DNA of 64,000 nt from Dactylosporangium sp. AC04546 (GCF_022095675.1 NZ_JAHYSG010000016.1:1-64000), one strand, 5' to 3'; shown: positions 43,172-52,961, counted from the stretch's first letter. Notes: generated by a model from the sequence alone, not told the origin. Made by a program: numbers and translations.

Positions 43172-43777
43172 GTGTCCGAGGTAAAGATCAGCGCCGAGCC
43201 CCGCACCGAGTTCGGCAAGGGTGGTGCCCGCCGCACGCGCCGGGCCGGCAAGGTGCCCGCCGTGCTGTACGGTCACGGCGAGAAGCCCCGTCACATCGCA
43301 CTCCCCGCCCGTGAGTTCGCCGCGGCGATCCGCCACGGCGGCATGACCCAGGTCTTCAACATCGAGATCTCCGACGGCAGCGCCGCCCTGGCCCTGCCCA
43401 AGGCGATCCAGCGTGACCCGATCAAGGACACCTTCGACCACGTGGACCTGCTGGTGGTCCGCCGTGGCGAGAAGGTCACCGTCGACATCCCGGTGAACCT
43501 CACCGGCGAGGCGGCCCGCGACACGCTGATCATGACCGAGAGCACCACGCTGTCGGTCCTGGCCGACGCGACCAAGCTGCCCTCGGGCCTGGAGGCCTCG
43601 ATCGAGGGCCTGGAGGCCGGCAGCCACGTGACCGCCGCCGACGTCCAGCTCCCGGCCGGCGTCGAGCTCGCGGCCGACCCGGAGCTGGTCATCGCGGTCA
43701 TCACCGCCGCGCCGACCCAGGCCGTCGAGGCCGAGGGCGAGACCGCCGAGGCGACCCCCGAGCCGGCCGAGGCCTGA
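43172..43777 (+). CDS. rplY: 50S ribosomal protein L25 (general stress protein CTC)
   Basis: GTG start with AGGAG about 9 nt upstream; 201 residues. The N-terminal L25 domain binds 5S rRNA (AEPRTEFGKGGARRTRRAGK, VPAVLYGHGEKPRH) and is followed by the CTC beta domain and an acidic tail (EAEGETAEATPEPAEA). The 297-nt spacer after prs probably contains its own promoter; I see no gene or riboswitch there. Confidence 0.94.
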   Translation: MSEVKISAEPRTEFGKGGARRTRRAGKVPAVLYGHGEKPRHIALPAREFAAAIRHGGMTQVFNIEISDGSAALALPKAIQRDPIKDTFDHVDLLVVRRGEKVTVDIPVNLTGEAARDTLIMTESTTLSVLADATKLPSGLEASIEGLEAGSHVTAADVQLPAGVELAADPELVIAVITAAPTQAVEAEGETAEATPEPAEA

Positions 43778-43798
43778 CACACCAGCACCACCGACGAG

Positions 43799-43834
43799 AA
43801 GGTCGCGGGCACGCCTAGGGCGCCCGCGACCTTT
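43799..43834 (+). terminator. Terminator after rplY
   Basis: AAGGTCGCGGGC (43799-43810) pairs with GCCCGCGACCTT (43822-43833) across an 11-nt loop and is followed by TCC. It separates rplY from pth, possibly incompletely. Confidence 0.75.
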
Positions 43835-43863
43835 CCGCATGTTCCGCTTGAGGAGAGAACGCC

Positions 43864-44451
43864 GTGCCGGACACCGAGCCGTGGCTGGTCGTCGGGCTGG
43901 GGAACCCCGGGCCTGAGTACGCGCGCCACCGCCACAACGTCGGGTTCATGGTCGCCGACCTGCTCGCCGAGCGGGCCGGGCTGCGCTTCTCGCGGCACCG
44001 GCGGGTCGTGGCCGAGGTCGCCGAGGGCCGGCTGCGCGTCGGCGGGCCGCGGCTCGTGCTCGTGAAGCCGATGACGTACATGAACCTTTCCGGCGGCCCG
44101 GTGGCCGGCCTGGCCCAGTTCTACAAGGTGCCGGTCGCTCAGGTCATCGCCGTCCACGACGAGCTCGACGTGCCCTGGACCCAGCTGCGCCTGAAGCAGG
44201 GCGGCGGCGAGGGCGGCCACAACGGCCTGCGCTCGATGTCGAGTTCACTGGGCAACAAGGACTACATCCGGGTCCGCTTCGGCATCGGGCGCCCGCCCGG
44301 CCGGCAGAACCCGGCGGACTTCGTGCTGTCCGACTTCTCCGCGGTCGAGCGCAAGGAGCTCGACTACTTCGTGGACCGCGCCGCCGACGCCGTCGAGATG
44401 GTAATCGAGCGCGGCCTGGAGCCGACCCAGAACCAGTATCACGCGGCGTAA
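43864..44451 (+). CDS. pth: Peptidyl-tRNA hydrolase
   Basis: GTG start after GAGGAGAG; 195 residues. It releases tRNA from stalled peptidyl-tRNA. Motifs: [20 protein letters not shown] (catalytic His), [18 protein letters not shown] and GGHNGLRSM. The rplY-pth neighbourhood is conserved in Actinobacteria. Confidence 0.96.
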   Translation: MPDTEPWLVVGLGNPGPEYARHRHNVGFMVADLLAERAGLRFSRHRRVVAEVAEGRLRVGGPRLVLVKPMTYMNLSGGPVAGLAQFYKVPVAQVIAVHDELDVPWTQLRLKQGGGEGGHNGLRSMSSSLGNKDYIRVRFGIGRPPGRQNPADFVLSDFSAVERKELDYFVDRAADAVEMVIERGLEPTQNQYHAA

Positions 44452-44603
44452 GAGCCGATAAGCGCCCTGTCCGACCGTATCGACCCGACTCCCGGCGCCT
44501 GCGCGCCGCCGTGACGTATGCCCGAGTTGCACGTTGTACTCCAAGTCGCACCTTTTGTACGAGGCATGACCAGGAGCACAACGGCATACCGGGAGGCGGA
44601 CAG

Positions 44604-46376
44604 ATGGCGGTCGACAGCGGGCGTACGCGGGACGGCTTCCACCGCCCGGCGCACCTGCGCCGCGACGACCGCCAGGCCCAGCAGCCGGCGCTGAAGCCGG
44701 TCCGCCGGCCGAGCCCGGTGCGAACGACGACGCGGCACACGAACGCGTTGGCCGCCAGGCGCGCGGCACAACCGGTATACGAGCCGCCGGAGCATCTCGA
44801 CCAGCCCCATCGGAGCCGTGCCACCGCGCCCGTCTCGCCCGCGCCCGGCGCACCGGTGCCGCCGGCCGAGGTCTCCGCCCAGCTGGCCGCCGAGGTCGAG
44901 GACGCGGTCCGGGGTACCGCCGCGTTCGTCCCGACGAAGACCGCCCCTCCCGGTGACGCTCCGCGCACGCCGCGGCACCGGGCGCGGTGGGCCTGGGAGG
45001 GGCGGTACCTGCGGACCCTCCTCGTGCTCGACTTCGTGATCGGCGTCCTCGCCGGCGTGATCGCGTTCGAGGTGCGGTTCGGGGCCGGCCTGACCGAGTA
45101 CAACGCCCGCTACGCCCTGCTCAGCGCGCTGCTGCCGATCGCGTTCTCGGCGACGCTGGCGGCCAACCGGGCCTACGAGAAGCGGTACCTCTTCGTCGGC
45201 ACCGACGAGTACCAGCGCGTCCTGCGGGCCGGCCTCGCGCTCACGGCCGCCACCGTGTTCGTCGCCTACGCGGCGGAGGTGCGCATCGCCCGCGGCTGGT
45301 TCGTGGTCGCGCTGCCCCTGGTGACGTTCGCCTGCCTGCTCGGCCGGTTCCTGCTGCGCCAGCTGCTGCACCGGGCCCGCAAGCGGCGCGGCACGTGCAT
45401 GCGGCGGGTCGTGGTGGTCGGGCACGAGCTCGCCGTCGAGGCGATGACCCGGCAGCTGTGCCGGGAGCGGTACCACGGCCTGAAGGTCGTCGGCGCCTGC
45501 CTCGCCGCCGAGGGCCATGTGCCGGACGTCCCGGTGCTCGGCACATTCGATCAGATCGCGGGCGCGGTGCGCCGGGCCCGGGCCGACACCGTGCTGGTCC
45601 TGTCGTGCCCGGAGCTCGACGGCCACTCGCTGCGGCGGCTGGCCTGGCACCTGGAGCGCGACGACATCGACCTCATCGTGGCCAGCACGCTGATTGACGT
45701 GGCCGGCAGCCGGACGACCATCCGCCCGGTGGACGGCCTGCCGATGCTCCACGTCGAGCACCCCACGCTGACCGGGGCCCGCCGCCTGGTCAAGTCCGTG
45801 TTCGACCGGGTGGGCGCGGTCCTCCTTCTGGTCGTGGCGGCTCCACTTCTGGCTGGTCTCGCCCTCGCGGTTCGCGTGGAGTCGAGGGGGCCGGTACTGT
45901 TCCGACAGATACGTGTGGGCAAGGACGGTCGCGAGTTCGTGATCTTCAAGTTCCGCACGATGCACGTGGACGCCGAAGCCCGCCTGGCCGAGCTGCGGCA
46001 TCTCAACGAAGTCGACGGCGCGCTGTTCAAACTGCGTAACGACCCGCGGGTCACCCGCGTCGGACGGCTTCTGCGCAAGTTTTCGCTCGACGAGCTGCCG
46101 CAGCTGCTCAACGTGCTCGTCGGCAGCATGTCACTGGTCGGGCCCCGCCCGCCGCTGCCGGAGGAGGTCGCCGTGTATCCGGACGACGCCCGGCGCCGGT
46201 TGGCCGTGCGGCCCGGAATGACCGGCCTCTGGCAGGTGTCCGGCCGGTCGGACCTATCGTGGGACGAAGCGGTCCGCCTCGACCTGCAGTACGTGGAGAA
46301 CTGGTCGCTCTCGCTCGACCTGGTGATCATGCTGCGGACGTTGAGCGCCGTGACCCGAGGTGCTGGAGCGTACTGA
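44604..46376 (+). CDS. Polyprenyl glycosylphosphotransferase (exopolysaccharide initiation)
   Basis: ATG 44604 preceded by GGGAGGCGGAC; 590 residues. A disordered N-terminus of about 160 residues, four membrane helices, a cytosolic Rossmann-like domain (RRVVVVGHELAVEAM), one more helix and the C-terminal bacterial sugar transferase domain (FKFRTM, KFSLDELPQLLNVL, SLVGPRPPLP, PGMTGLWQVSGRSDL). This family (WbaP/CpsE-like) transfers a sugar phosphate to undecaprenyl phosphate. No further polysaccharide genes follow; it is followed 1 nt later by cysQ. Confidence 0.93.
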   Translation: MAVDSGRTRDGFHRPAHLRRDDRQAQQPALKPVRRPSPVRTTTRHTNALAARRAAQPVYEPPEHLDQPHRSRATAPVSPAPGAPVPPAEVSAQLAAEVEDAVRGTAAFVPTKTAPPGDAPRTPRHRARWAWEGRYLRTLLVLDFVIGVLAGVIAFEVRFGAGLTEYNARYALLSALLPIAFSATLAANRAYEKRYLFVGTDEYQRVLRAGLALTAATVFVAYAAEVRIARGWFVVALPLVTFACLLGRFLLRQLLHRARKRRGTCMRRVVVVGHELAVEAMTRQLCRERYHGLKVVGACLAAEGHVPDVPVLGTFDQIAGAVRRARADTVLVLSCPELDGHSLRRLAWHLERDDIDLIVASTLIDVAGSRTTIRPVDGLPMLHVEHPTLTGARRLVKSVFDRVGAVLLLVVAAPLLAGLALAVRVESRGPVLFRQIRVGKDGREFVIFKFRTMHVDAEARLAELRHLNEVDGALFKLRNDPRVTRVGRLLRKFSLDELPQLLNVLVGSMSLVGPRPPLPEEVAVYPDDARRRLAVRPGMTGLWQVSGRSDLSWDEAVRLDLQYVENWSLSLDLVIMLRTLSAVTRGAGAY

Positions 46377-46377
46377 G

Positions 46378-47139
46378 ATGACCGACCTACCACCCGCCAC
46401 GGACGGCGGGTTCGCACGCTGGCTCGCCCAGCGGGCCGGCGACCTGCTGCTGAAGCTGCGCGAGGAGATGGGGTACTCCGACCCCGACGCGCTGCGCAAG
46501 GCCGGCGACCGGCTGTCGCACGAGCTGCTCGTGGCCCAGCTGGAGCGCTGGCGCCCTGCCGACGCGGTGCTCTCCGAGGAGGGCGCCGACAACTCCGCCC
46601 GGCTCGCGGCCGACCGCGTCTGGATCGTCGACCCGCTCGACGGCACGCGCGAGTTCGGCGAGGAGGGCCGGGCCGACTGGGCCGTGCACGTTGCCCTCTA
46701 CGCGAGCCACCGGCTGGCCGCCGGCGCCGTGGCGCTGCCGGCCCAGCACTGCGTGCTCGGCACCGACTCGCCACCGCCGTTCCCGCCGATGCCGGGCGTG
46801 CAGGGCGAGCCGATCCGGCTGGCCGCGAGCCGCACCCGGCCACCGGCGCTGCTGACCGCGCTGGCCGAGAAGCTACCGATCGAGCTGGTACCGATGGGAT
46901 CGGCCGGCGCCAAGATCGCCGCGGTCATCGACGGGGCCGTCGACGCCTACGTCCACGCCGGCGGCCAGTACGAGTGGGACTCGGCCGCACCGGTTGCTGT
47001 GGCGGTCGCCACGGGTCTGCATGCTTCCCGTATCGACGGGACTACGTTGGAATACAACCAGCCCGACCCACGGCTACCTGACCTGGTCGTATGTCGGAAG
47101 GCACTGGCGCCGCAACTGCTGGCCGCGATCAACAGCTGA
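46378..47139 (+). CDS. cysQ: 3'(2'),5'-bisphosphate nucleotidase CysQ
   Basis: ATG start 1 nt after the transferase stop; 253 residues. It hydrolyses PAP or PAPS, recycling the by-product of sulfonation. Inositol-monophosphatase-fold motifs are visible: LSEEGADN, WIVDPLDGTREF and the C-terminal YEWDSAAPVAVA. It precedes cysD and cysN, consistent with sulfur assimilation. Confidence 0.92.
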   Translation: MTDLPPATDGGFARWLAQRAGDLLLKLREEMGYSDPDALRKAGDRLSHELLVAQLERWRPADAVLSEEGADNSARLAADRVWIVDPLDGTREFGEEGRADWAVHVALYASHRLAAGAVALPAQHCVLGTDSPPPFPPMPGVQGEPIRLAASRTRPPALLTALAEKLPIELVPMGSAGAKIAAVIDGAVDAYVHAGGQYEWDSAAPVAVAVATGLHASRIDGTTLEYNQPDPRLPDLVVCRKALAPQLLAAINS

Positions 47140-47154
47140 AAGGTCCCCGCCAAT

Positions 47155-48063
47155 ATGAGCCGGCCCCCATACCGCGTCTCCCACCTGGACGCTCTCGAGG
47201 CCGAGAGCCTGTTCGTCATGCGCGAGGTGGTCGCCGAGTTCGAGCGGCCCGTGCTGCTGTTCTCCGGCGGCAAGGACTCGATCGTGATGCTCCGGCTCGC
47301 CGAGAAGGCCTTCGCCCCGGGCCGGATCCCGTTCCCGGTGATGCACGTCGACACCGGGCACAACTTCCCCGAGGTGCTCGCCTACCGTGACCGCCGCGTC
47401 ACCGAGCTCAACGTGCAGCTCATCGTGGCGAGCGTGCAGGAGGCGATCGACAGCGGCCTGGTCCGCGAGTCGGCCGACGGGATGCGCAACCGCATCCAGA
47501 CGCCGGTGCTGCTCGACGCCGTCGAGAAGTACCGCTTCGACTCGCTCTTCGGCGGCGCCCGGCGCGACGAGGAGAAGGCGCGCGCCAAGGAGCGCGTCTT
47601 CAGCTTCCGCGACGACTTCGGCCAGTGGGACCCGCGCAACCAGCGGCCCGAGCTGTGGGCGCTCTACAACGCCCGGATCGCGCCCGGCGAGTCGATCCGG
47701 GTGTTCCCGCTGTCCAACTGGACCGAGCTGGACGTCTGGCACTACATCGCCCGCGAGGGCATCGACCTGCCGTCGATCTACTACGCGCACGACCGCGAGG
47801 TGGTCGACCGGGGCGGCATGCTCTACGCGATCAACGAGTTCCTGCCGCTGAAGGCCGGCGAGACCCCGTTCGTCGAGCAGGTCCGCTACCGCACGGTGGG
47901 CGACGCCTCGTGCACAGCGGCGGTCCGCAGCGACGCGGACACGATCGAGAAGGTCATCGCCGAGGTCGCCGCGACCCGCATCACCGAGCGCGGCGCGACC
48001 CGCGGCGACGACAAGGTGAGCGAGGCGGCGATGGAAGACCGCAAGCGTGAGGGGTACTTCTAG
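47155..48063 (+). CDS. cysD: Sulfate adenylyltransferase subunit 2
   Basis: ATG start; 302 residues. With CysN it forms adenosine-5'-phosphosulfate from sulfate and ATP. The PP-loop pyrophosphatase motif LLFSGGKDSIVML and conserved HVDTGHNFPE, FGGARRDEEKARAKER and the C-terminal DRKREGYF are all present. CysN begins 1 nt after the stop. Confidence 0.96.
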   Translation: MSRPPYRVSHLDALEAESLFVMREVVAEFERPVLLFSGGKDSIVMLRLAEKAFAPGRIPFPVMHVDTGHNFPEVLAYRDRRVTELNVQLIVASVQEAIDSGLVRESADGMRNRIQTPVLLDAVEKYRFDSLFGGARRDEEKARAKERVFSFRDDFGQWDPRNQRPELWALYNARIAPGESIRVFPLSNWTELDVWHYIAREGIDLPSIYYAHDREVVDRGGMLYAINEFLPLKAGETPFVEQVRYRTVGDASCTAAVRSDADTIEKVIAEVAATRITERGATRGDDKVSEAAMEDRKREGYF

Positions 48064-48064
48064 A

Positions 48065-49342
48065 GTGACCGCCGTGATCGAACGCCAGATGGACCTGCTC
48101 CGCTTCGCGACGGCCGGGTCCGTCGACGACGGCAAGTCGACCCTGATCGGGCGCCTGCTGTACGACTCGAAGGCCATCTTCGAGGACCAGCTGGAGGCCG
48201 TCGAGGCCACCTCCCGCTCCCGTGGCGACGAGTACACCAACCTCGCGCTGCTCACCGACGGCCTGCGGGCCGAGCGGGAGCAGGGCATCACGATCGACGT
48301 CGCCTACCGCTACTTCGCCACCCCGCGGCGGAAGTTCATCATCGCCGACACCCCCGGGCACATCCAGTACACGCGCAACATGGTCACCGGCGCTTCGACG
48401 GCCGACCTGGCGCTGATCCTGGTCGATGCCCGCAAGGGCCTGGTGGAGCAGTCCCGCCGGCACGCCTTCCTGTGCTCGCTGCTGCGCGTGCCGCACCTGG
48501 TGCTGTGCGTGAACAAGATGGACCTCGTCGACTACTCGCAGGAGGTCTTCGAGCGCATCGCCGACGAGTTCACCTCGTTCGCGGCGAAGCTGGAGGCCCC
48601 CGACCTGACGGTGATCCCGATCTCCGCGCTGCACGGTGACAACCTGGTGACGCGCAGCGAGAACATGTCGTGGTACGAGGGCCCGTCCCTGCTGCACCAC
48701 CTGGAGCACGTGCACATCGCCTCCGACCGCAACCTGGTCGACGTGCGCTTCCCGGTCCAGTACGTGATCCGCCCCCAGTCGACGACGGTGGCGGACTACC
48801 GCGGCTACGCGGGGCAGATCGCGTCGGGCGTGATGAAGCCGGGCGACGAGATCATGGTGCTGCCGTCGGGCTTCACGACCCGCATCACGCACATCGAGAC
48901 CGCCGACGGCGAGCTCCAGGAGGCCTACCCGCCGATGTCGGTGACGATCCGTCTCCAGGACGAGATCGACATCGCCCGCGGCGACATGATCTGCCGCCCG
49001 AACAACGCCCCGTCGGTGGCCCAGGACATCGAGGCGATGGTCTGCTGGATGGACGAGACCCGCCCGCTGGCGGTGGGCGGAAAGTACGCGATCAAGCACA
49101 CGACGCGATCGGCCCGGACGGTGGTACGCGGCCTGCAGTACCGTCTCGACGTCAACACGCTGCACCGGGACGACTCGGCCACGCAGCTCACGCTGAACGA
49201 GATCGGTCGCGTCCGGCTCCGCACGACGGTCCCACTCCTCGCCGACGAGTATCGCCGCAACCGCACGACGGGCGGCTTCATCATCATCGACGAGACCACC
49301 AACCGCACGGTCGGCGCCGGCATGATCATCGAGGCCGCGTAA
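48065..49342 (+). CDS. cysN: Sulfate adenylyltransferase subunit 1 (GTPase)
   Basis: GTG start; 425 residues. The GTPase that drives sulfate adenylation: G1 GSVDDGKSTLIGRLL, G3 DTPGH, G4 NKMD, then two EF-Tu-like beta-barrels. It is the short form without a fused CysC APS kinase, and no separate cysC follows in the window. Confidence 0.96.
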   Translation: MTAVIERQMDLLRFATAGSVDDGKSTLIGRLLYDSKAIFEDQLEAVEATSRSRGDEYTNLALLTDGLRAEREQGITIDVAYRYFATPRRKFIIADTPGHIQYTRNMVTGASTADLALILVDARKGLVEQSRRHAFLCSLLRVPHLVLCVNKMDLVDYSQEVFERIADEFTSFAAKLEAPDLTVIPISALHGDNLVTRSENMSWYEGPSLLHHLEHVHIASDRNLVDVRFPVQYVIRPQSTTVADYRGYAGQIASGVMKPGDEIMVLPSGFTTRITHIETADGELQEAYPPMSVTIRLQDEIDIARGDMICRPNNAPSVAQDIEAMVCWMDETRPLAVGGKYAIKHTTRSARTVVRGLQYRLDVNTLHRDDSATQLTLNEIGRVRLRTTVPLLADEYRRNRTTGGFIIIDETTNRTVGAGMIIEAA

Positions 49343-49553
49343 CGCTGGTTCCTGGCTCGGGTCCGCGCAAGGTACGACCGTCGCTCCCGCCAGTCACCGC
49401 TCGTGCCGCCGGGGCATCCGCCCCGGCGGCACGGACGCTGCCATCGCCGTCGCCCCAAGGACCCGCGACCTGCGGCCGCGCGGGGATGTCCGCGGTGCCG
49501 GCGCCCCGCGCCGCCGTCGCGCTCTTCAAAGACGTTGGTCGATCTACCCTTCG

Positions 49554-49931
49554 TCATGATCCATGGAAGGATCTGGCTGCCATGACAGCCAGATGTCTCC
49601 ATCGATCTGGGCCCGGGAAGAGTGACGCGTCCGGCCAGGACATGCGGAGCTTGCGCGGAGTGCCGTTCAGGCGGGCCGGGTCGCCGTCCACGATCGCCGT
49701 CTCGACGTGCGTCGCGCCCGATGCCAGGTAGAACGCCTGGGCCGCCGTGTTCTGCTCCAGGACCCACAGGTACAGCGCCTTCGTCGAGCCCTGTGCGGCC
49801 GCCGACCGCGCGGCTCGGCCCAGCAACTGCCGGCCGATGCCACTGCGGCGATGAGCGTTGGTCACGTGCAGGTTGTCGACGAGGCTGCCCCAGTGCGGGT
49901 CCTGGTCGTCACCCGGAATTCCCGTCAGCTC
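49554..49931 (-). pseudogene. GNAT acetyltransferase remnant, 5'-truncated
   Basis: The frame ELTGIPGDDQDPHWGSLVDN then LHVTNAHRRSGIGRQLL encodes the centre and C-terminal half of a GNAT fold, including the acetyl-CoA loop RRSGIGRQ and NTAAQAFYLASG. The first two to three strands are missing: upstream the frame merges with the 3' end of the CBS-protein gene. The only internal start is GTG 49865, after the acceptor strand. The normal end KLRMSWPD is followed by residues encoded by the palindrome at 49558-49607. This looks like a broken gene. Confidence 0.65.
49558..49607. repeat. Long palindrome, TCTGG/CCAGA family, member 2
   Basis: GATCCATGGA (49558-49567), core ATCTGGCTG (49571-49579), CCATGA, CAGCCAGAT (49586-49594), TCCAT and GATC (to 49607). 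The core and centre match member 1 (ATCTGGTTG-CTATGA-CAGCCAGAT) closely, while the outer arms differ. It occupies the 3' end of the GNAT remnant. The spacer 49343-49553 otherwise shows nothing. Confidence 0.75.
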
Positions 49932-50722
49932 GGCGGGCGCGGCGGGGGGACCGGGCGGCCGACCGCGACCCGCGCCACGCGGCGGCCCTCGATGGTCCGG
50001 ACGTGCAGGCGCCAGCCGTCGTGGCGGACCTCGTCCCCGACGGTCGGCAGCTTGCCGAGCCGGGCCATCACGAAGCCGGCCACGGTCTCGTACGGGCCGG
50101 TGGGCAGGCTCAGCCCGGTGCGCTCCGCGAGGTCGGCGAGGTTCAGCAGCCCGTCGACCTCGTCGATCCGGTCCGCGGGCGGCGGCGGGTCGTACTCGTC
50201 GCGGATCTCGCCCACCAGCTCCTCGATGAGGTCCTCAAGGGTGACGATGCCGGCCGTCCCGCCGTACTCGTCGACGACGACCGCCAGGTGATGCCCGCCC
50301 CGGCGCATTTCCGACAGTGCGGTCAGCACCCGCTTGCTCGCCGGCAGGCGGTGGACCTCGCGCGTGAGCCGGCGCAGCGGGACAGCCGGGTCGGGCGACG
50401 GCAGCAGCGTCAGGTCGCGGACGTGCACGAAGCCGAGCACGTCGTCCGGGTCGCCGTCGATGACGGGGTAGCGGGAGTGCCGCGCACGCCGCACCAGGGC
50501 GATCGCCTCCGGCAGTGTGAGCTGGGCGTCGAGGAAGACCACCTCGGTCCGCGGGACCATCACCTCGCGGACGTGGCCGGAGCCGCTGTTGGCCGTGATC
50601 AGCGACCTGAGCTCGGCTTCGCTGACGCGCGGTGCCTCGGGAGTAGCGTGAAGACGGCGTGCCCAGCGGCGCAACAGGGCAGCCACAGCCTGCCGTATGG
50701 TTCCGGGGGCAGGCTCCGGCAT
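49925..50722 (-). CDS. CBS-pair and CorC/HlyC-domain protein
   Basis: ATG 50722 chosen, because TACAAT lies six nt before it and suggests a leaderless transcript; an in-frame GTG at 50785 exists. 265 residues: two CBS domains (VMVPRTEVVFLDAQLTLPEA; HHLAVVVDEYGGTAGIVTLED) and a C-terminal CorC/HlyC transporter-associated domain (YETVAGFVMARLGKLPTVGD). The N-terminal DUF21 membrane domain of the usual CNNM/CorB proteins is absent, as in the soluble CorC type. Probably linked to Mg/Co homeostasis. Confidence 0.88.
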   Translation of the reverse strand: MPEPAPGTIRQAVAALLRRWARRLHATPEAPRVSEAELRSLITANSGSGHVREVMVPRTEVVFLDAQLTLPEAIALVRRARHSRYPVIDGDPDDVLGFVHVRDLTLLPSPDPAVPLRRLTREVHRLPASKRVLTALSEMRRGGHHLAVVVDEYGGTAGIVTLEDLIEELVGEIRDEYDPPPPADRIDEVDGLLNLADLAERTGLSLPTGPYETVAGFVMARLGKLPTVGDEVRHDGWRLHVRTIEGRRVARVAVGRPVPPPRPPS

Positions 50723-50808
50723 GGACGAATTGTAGGCGTCCCGCTCCCGGTCATTCACCGGCGAAGTGTAAATTTGTTGGTTCACGATGACTTTTGTGGA
50801 GGTAGGCC

Positions 50809-51774
50809 GTGAGACTGCTCGTGACCGGGGGCGCCGGCTATATCGGCAGCGTCGTCACCGCGCTGCTGCTCGATGCCGGGCACGAGGTGGTCGTGCTCGA
50901 CGACCTCTCGACCGGCCATCAGGAGGTGGTACCGCAGGGCGCCACCTTCGTCCGGGGCCGCGTCCACGACGCCGTGGCCGACGTGCTCACGCCCGACTTC
51001 GACGGCGTGCTGCACTTCGCGGCCTTCATCGCGGCGGGGGAGAGCGTCCAGAAGCCCGAGAAGTACTGGGACAACAACGCCGTCGGCACGCTGCGCCTGC
51101 TCGACGCGATGCGCGCGAACAACGTCCGGCGCCTGGTCTTCTCCTCGACCGCGAACGTCTACGGCGACCCCGACACGGTCCCGATCCCCGAGACGGCCGC
51201 CGTGCGCCCCCCGAACCCGTATGCGACCTCGAAGCTCGCCGCCGACCACGCGCTGACCGGCGAGGCGATCGGCCACGGCCTGTCGGCGGTCAGCCTGCGG
51301 TACTTCAACGTGGCCGGCGCCCTCCGCCGCGAGGACGGCTCGATGATCGGCGAGCGGCACGACCCGGAGACCCACCTCATCCCGATCGCGCTCCAGGTCG
51401 CCGCCGGCCGCCGGGAGAAGCTCCAGCTCTTCGGCGACGACTACGACACCCCGGACGGCACCAACATCCGTGACTACATCCACGTCGCCGACCTGGGCGC
51501 CGCCCACCTGCTGGCCCTGGCCACGATGGACGGACCCGGCCACCGCGTCTACAACCTGGGCAACGGCAACGGCTTCTCCAACCGGCAGGTGGTCGACGTC
51601 GTCCGCACGGTGACCGGCCACCCGATCCCGGTCGAGATGGCCCCGCGCCGCCCGGGCGACCCGGCTCAGCTGGTCGCCTCGTCGGAGAAGGCCAAGCGCG
51701 AGCTCGGCTGGACCCCGCAGCACGTCGACCTGGCCACGATGGTCGGCGATGCCTGGGCGTACATGAACTACTGA
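50809..51774 (+). CDS. galE: UDP-glucose 4-epimerase
   Basis: GTG start with GGAGGTAGGCC immediately upstream; 321 residues. It interconverts UDP-glucose and UDP-galactose. The NAD loop is GGAGYIGS, followed by FSSTANVYGD (catalytic Ser/Thr) and NPYATSK (YxxxK catalytic pair), RYFNVAGA and NIRDYIHVADL. Its 3' end overlaps the convergent sensor-like gene by 7 nt. Confidence 0.94.
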   Translation: MRLLVTGGAGYIGSVVTALLLDAGHEVVVLDDLSTGHQEVVPQGATFVRGRVHDAVADVLTPDFDGVLHFAAFIAAGESVQKPEKYWDNNAVGTLRLLDAMRANNVRRLVFSSTANVYGDPDTVPIPETAAVRPPNPYATSKLAADHALTGEAIGHGLSAVSLRYFNVAGALRREDGSMIGERHDPETHLIPIALQVAAGRREKLQLFGDDYDTPDGTNIRDYIHVADLGAAHLLALATMDGPGHRVYNLGNGNGFSNRQVVDVVRTVTGHPIPVEMAPRRPGDPAQLVASSEKAKRELGWTPQHVDLATMVGDAWAYMNY

Positions 51775-52961
51775 GCGTCCAGCTTCTGCCAGGTCGAGCC
51801 GTCGACCGAGAACGCCGTGTAGATGTTCGACATCTCGTACGCCACGTAGCCGACCCGGGTCCGCGCCAGCCGCATGGTCTGGTGCAGGCCCTCCAGCCGG
51901 TGCCAGCTCGCCCCCCGGTCCTCCGACACCAGCCAGTGCCCGACACCGTCGACGATGAGCAGGCGGCCGTCGAGCAGTGGCACCGCATCGCCGCCGATGG
52001 TGGCGTTGCCGGCCGTCGGGTGGACCGGGCCCCATTTGACGCCCCCGTCCTCCGACGAGGCCACGCCGAGCAGCCGGGCGGGGGTGCTCGCCGGGTCCAC
52101 CAGGAAGGCGTACACGTTCGTGCCCAGCATCGCCACCCGGGCCTGGCCCGAGACGTCGAACACATGGTTCTCCCAGTGCCGGCCGTCGTCGCGGGAGACC
52201 GACAGCGCCGCCTTGCCGCCCGAGCTGCCGCCGACCCACCAGGAGCCGTCGCCGGCCCGGACCGGGGAGGTCCAGCACACGGAGATGCCCGGCGGCTGCT
52301 GCGGCGGCGCGATCAGCCCGCTCGGCGTGACGGCGAGGAGCGGCTGGCCGCAGCCGGTGCTGTACAGGCGGGCGGTCCCGGGTAGCGGGGTGGCGGCGGG
52401 GGACGCCGAGGAGACCTCCCAGGGGTCACCGACGGCGACCGTGGTGCCGGCGACCAGCGCGACCTGCGAGCCGGTGACGACCAGGGCCGGCACGGAGGCG
52501 GCGTCCGTCGAGCCGAGCTGGGCAGGGACGGCCTGCATCGCCCAGGTGCGCCCGCCGTCGGCGGTCGCGTAGACGCGGTTGGTGCAGCTGCCCAGGCCCG
52601 CGCAGTCGGCGGCGAGCAGGAAGCCCCGGTCGGCGTCGACGAACTCGACGTCCCGGATCTTCCCCGGCAGGTCGGTGGGCAGGTGGGCCAGCCCGTTGAC
52701 GGTGACGTTCTCGTCGGTCCAGACCCCGCCCGGATCACTCGAGGCGGCCGGAGGCCGCGGCGCCTGCTCACCGGACGGTGCCATCACGGCCGCGACGCCG
52801 CCGGCCACCACGACGGCGACCGCGGCGGCCACCCCGCCCTGCACGAGACGGTGGCGCCGGCGCAGCGCCACGGCCCGCGCCGTGATCACCGCGAGCGGCG
52901 GCTGGTCGATGTCGAGCCGGTCGCGCTCCGCGCGCAGCCGGGTCCCCAACGGGTCAGGCAC
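51768..52961 (-). CDS. Membrane-anchored extracellular propeller-like protein, ECF-linked, copy 1
   Basis: GTG start 8 nt inside the sigma-factor gene; 397 residues. A cytosolic N-terminus of about 38 residues, one membrane helix (about 39-62, AAAVAVVVAGGVAAVM), then a long extracytoplasmic domain with BNR/Asp-box-like repeats (ATADGGRTWAM, VSRDDGRHWENH, SSEDGGVKWGP, VSEDRGASWHRL), the pattern of sialidase or photosystem-stability-factor beta-propellers. Overlap with the ECF gene and the cytosolic tail suggest an anti-sigma or sensor role; no zinc HxxxCxxC motif is seen. Paralogous arrangement at 53480-55334. Confidence 0.85.
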   Translation of the reverse strand: MPDPLGTRLRAERDRLDIDQPPLAVITARAVALRRRHRLVQGGVAAAVAVVVAGGVAAVMAPSGEQAPRPPAASSDPGGVWTDENVTVNGLAHLPTDLPGKIRDVEFVDADRGFLLAADCAGLGSCTNRVYATADGGRTWAMQAVPAQLGSTDAASVPALVVTGSQVALVAGTTVAVGDPWEVSSASPAATPLPGTARLYSTGCGQPLLAVTPSGLIAPPQQPPGISVCWTSPVRAGDGSWWVGGSSGGKAALSVSRDDGRHWENHVFDVSGQARVAMLGTNVYAFLVDPASTPARLLGVASSEDGGVKWGPVHPTAGNATIGGDAVPLLDGRLLIVDGVGHWLVSEDRGASWHRLEGLHQTMRLARTRVGYVAYEMSNIYTAFSVDGSTWQKLDAQ

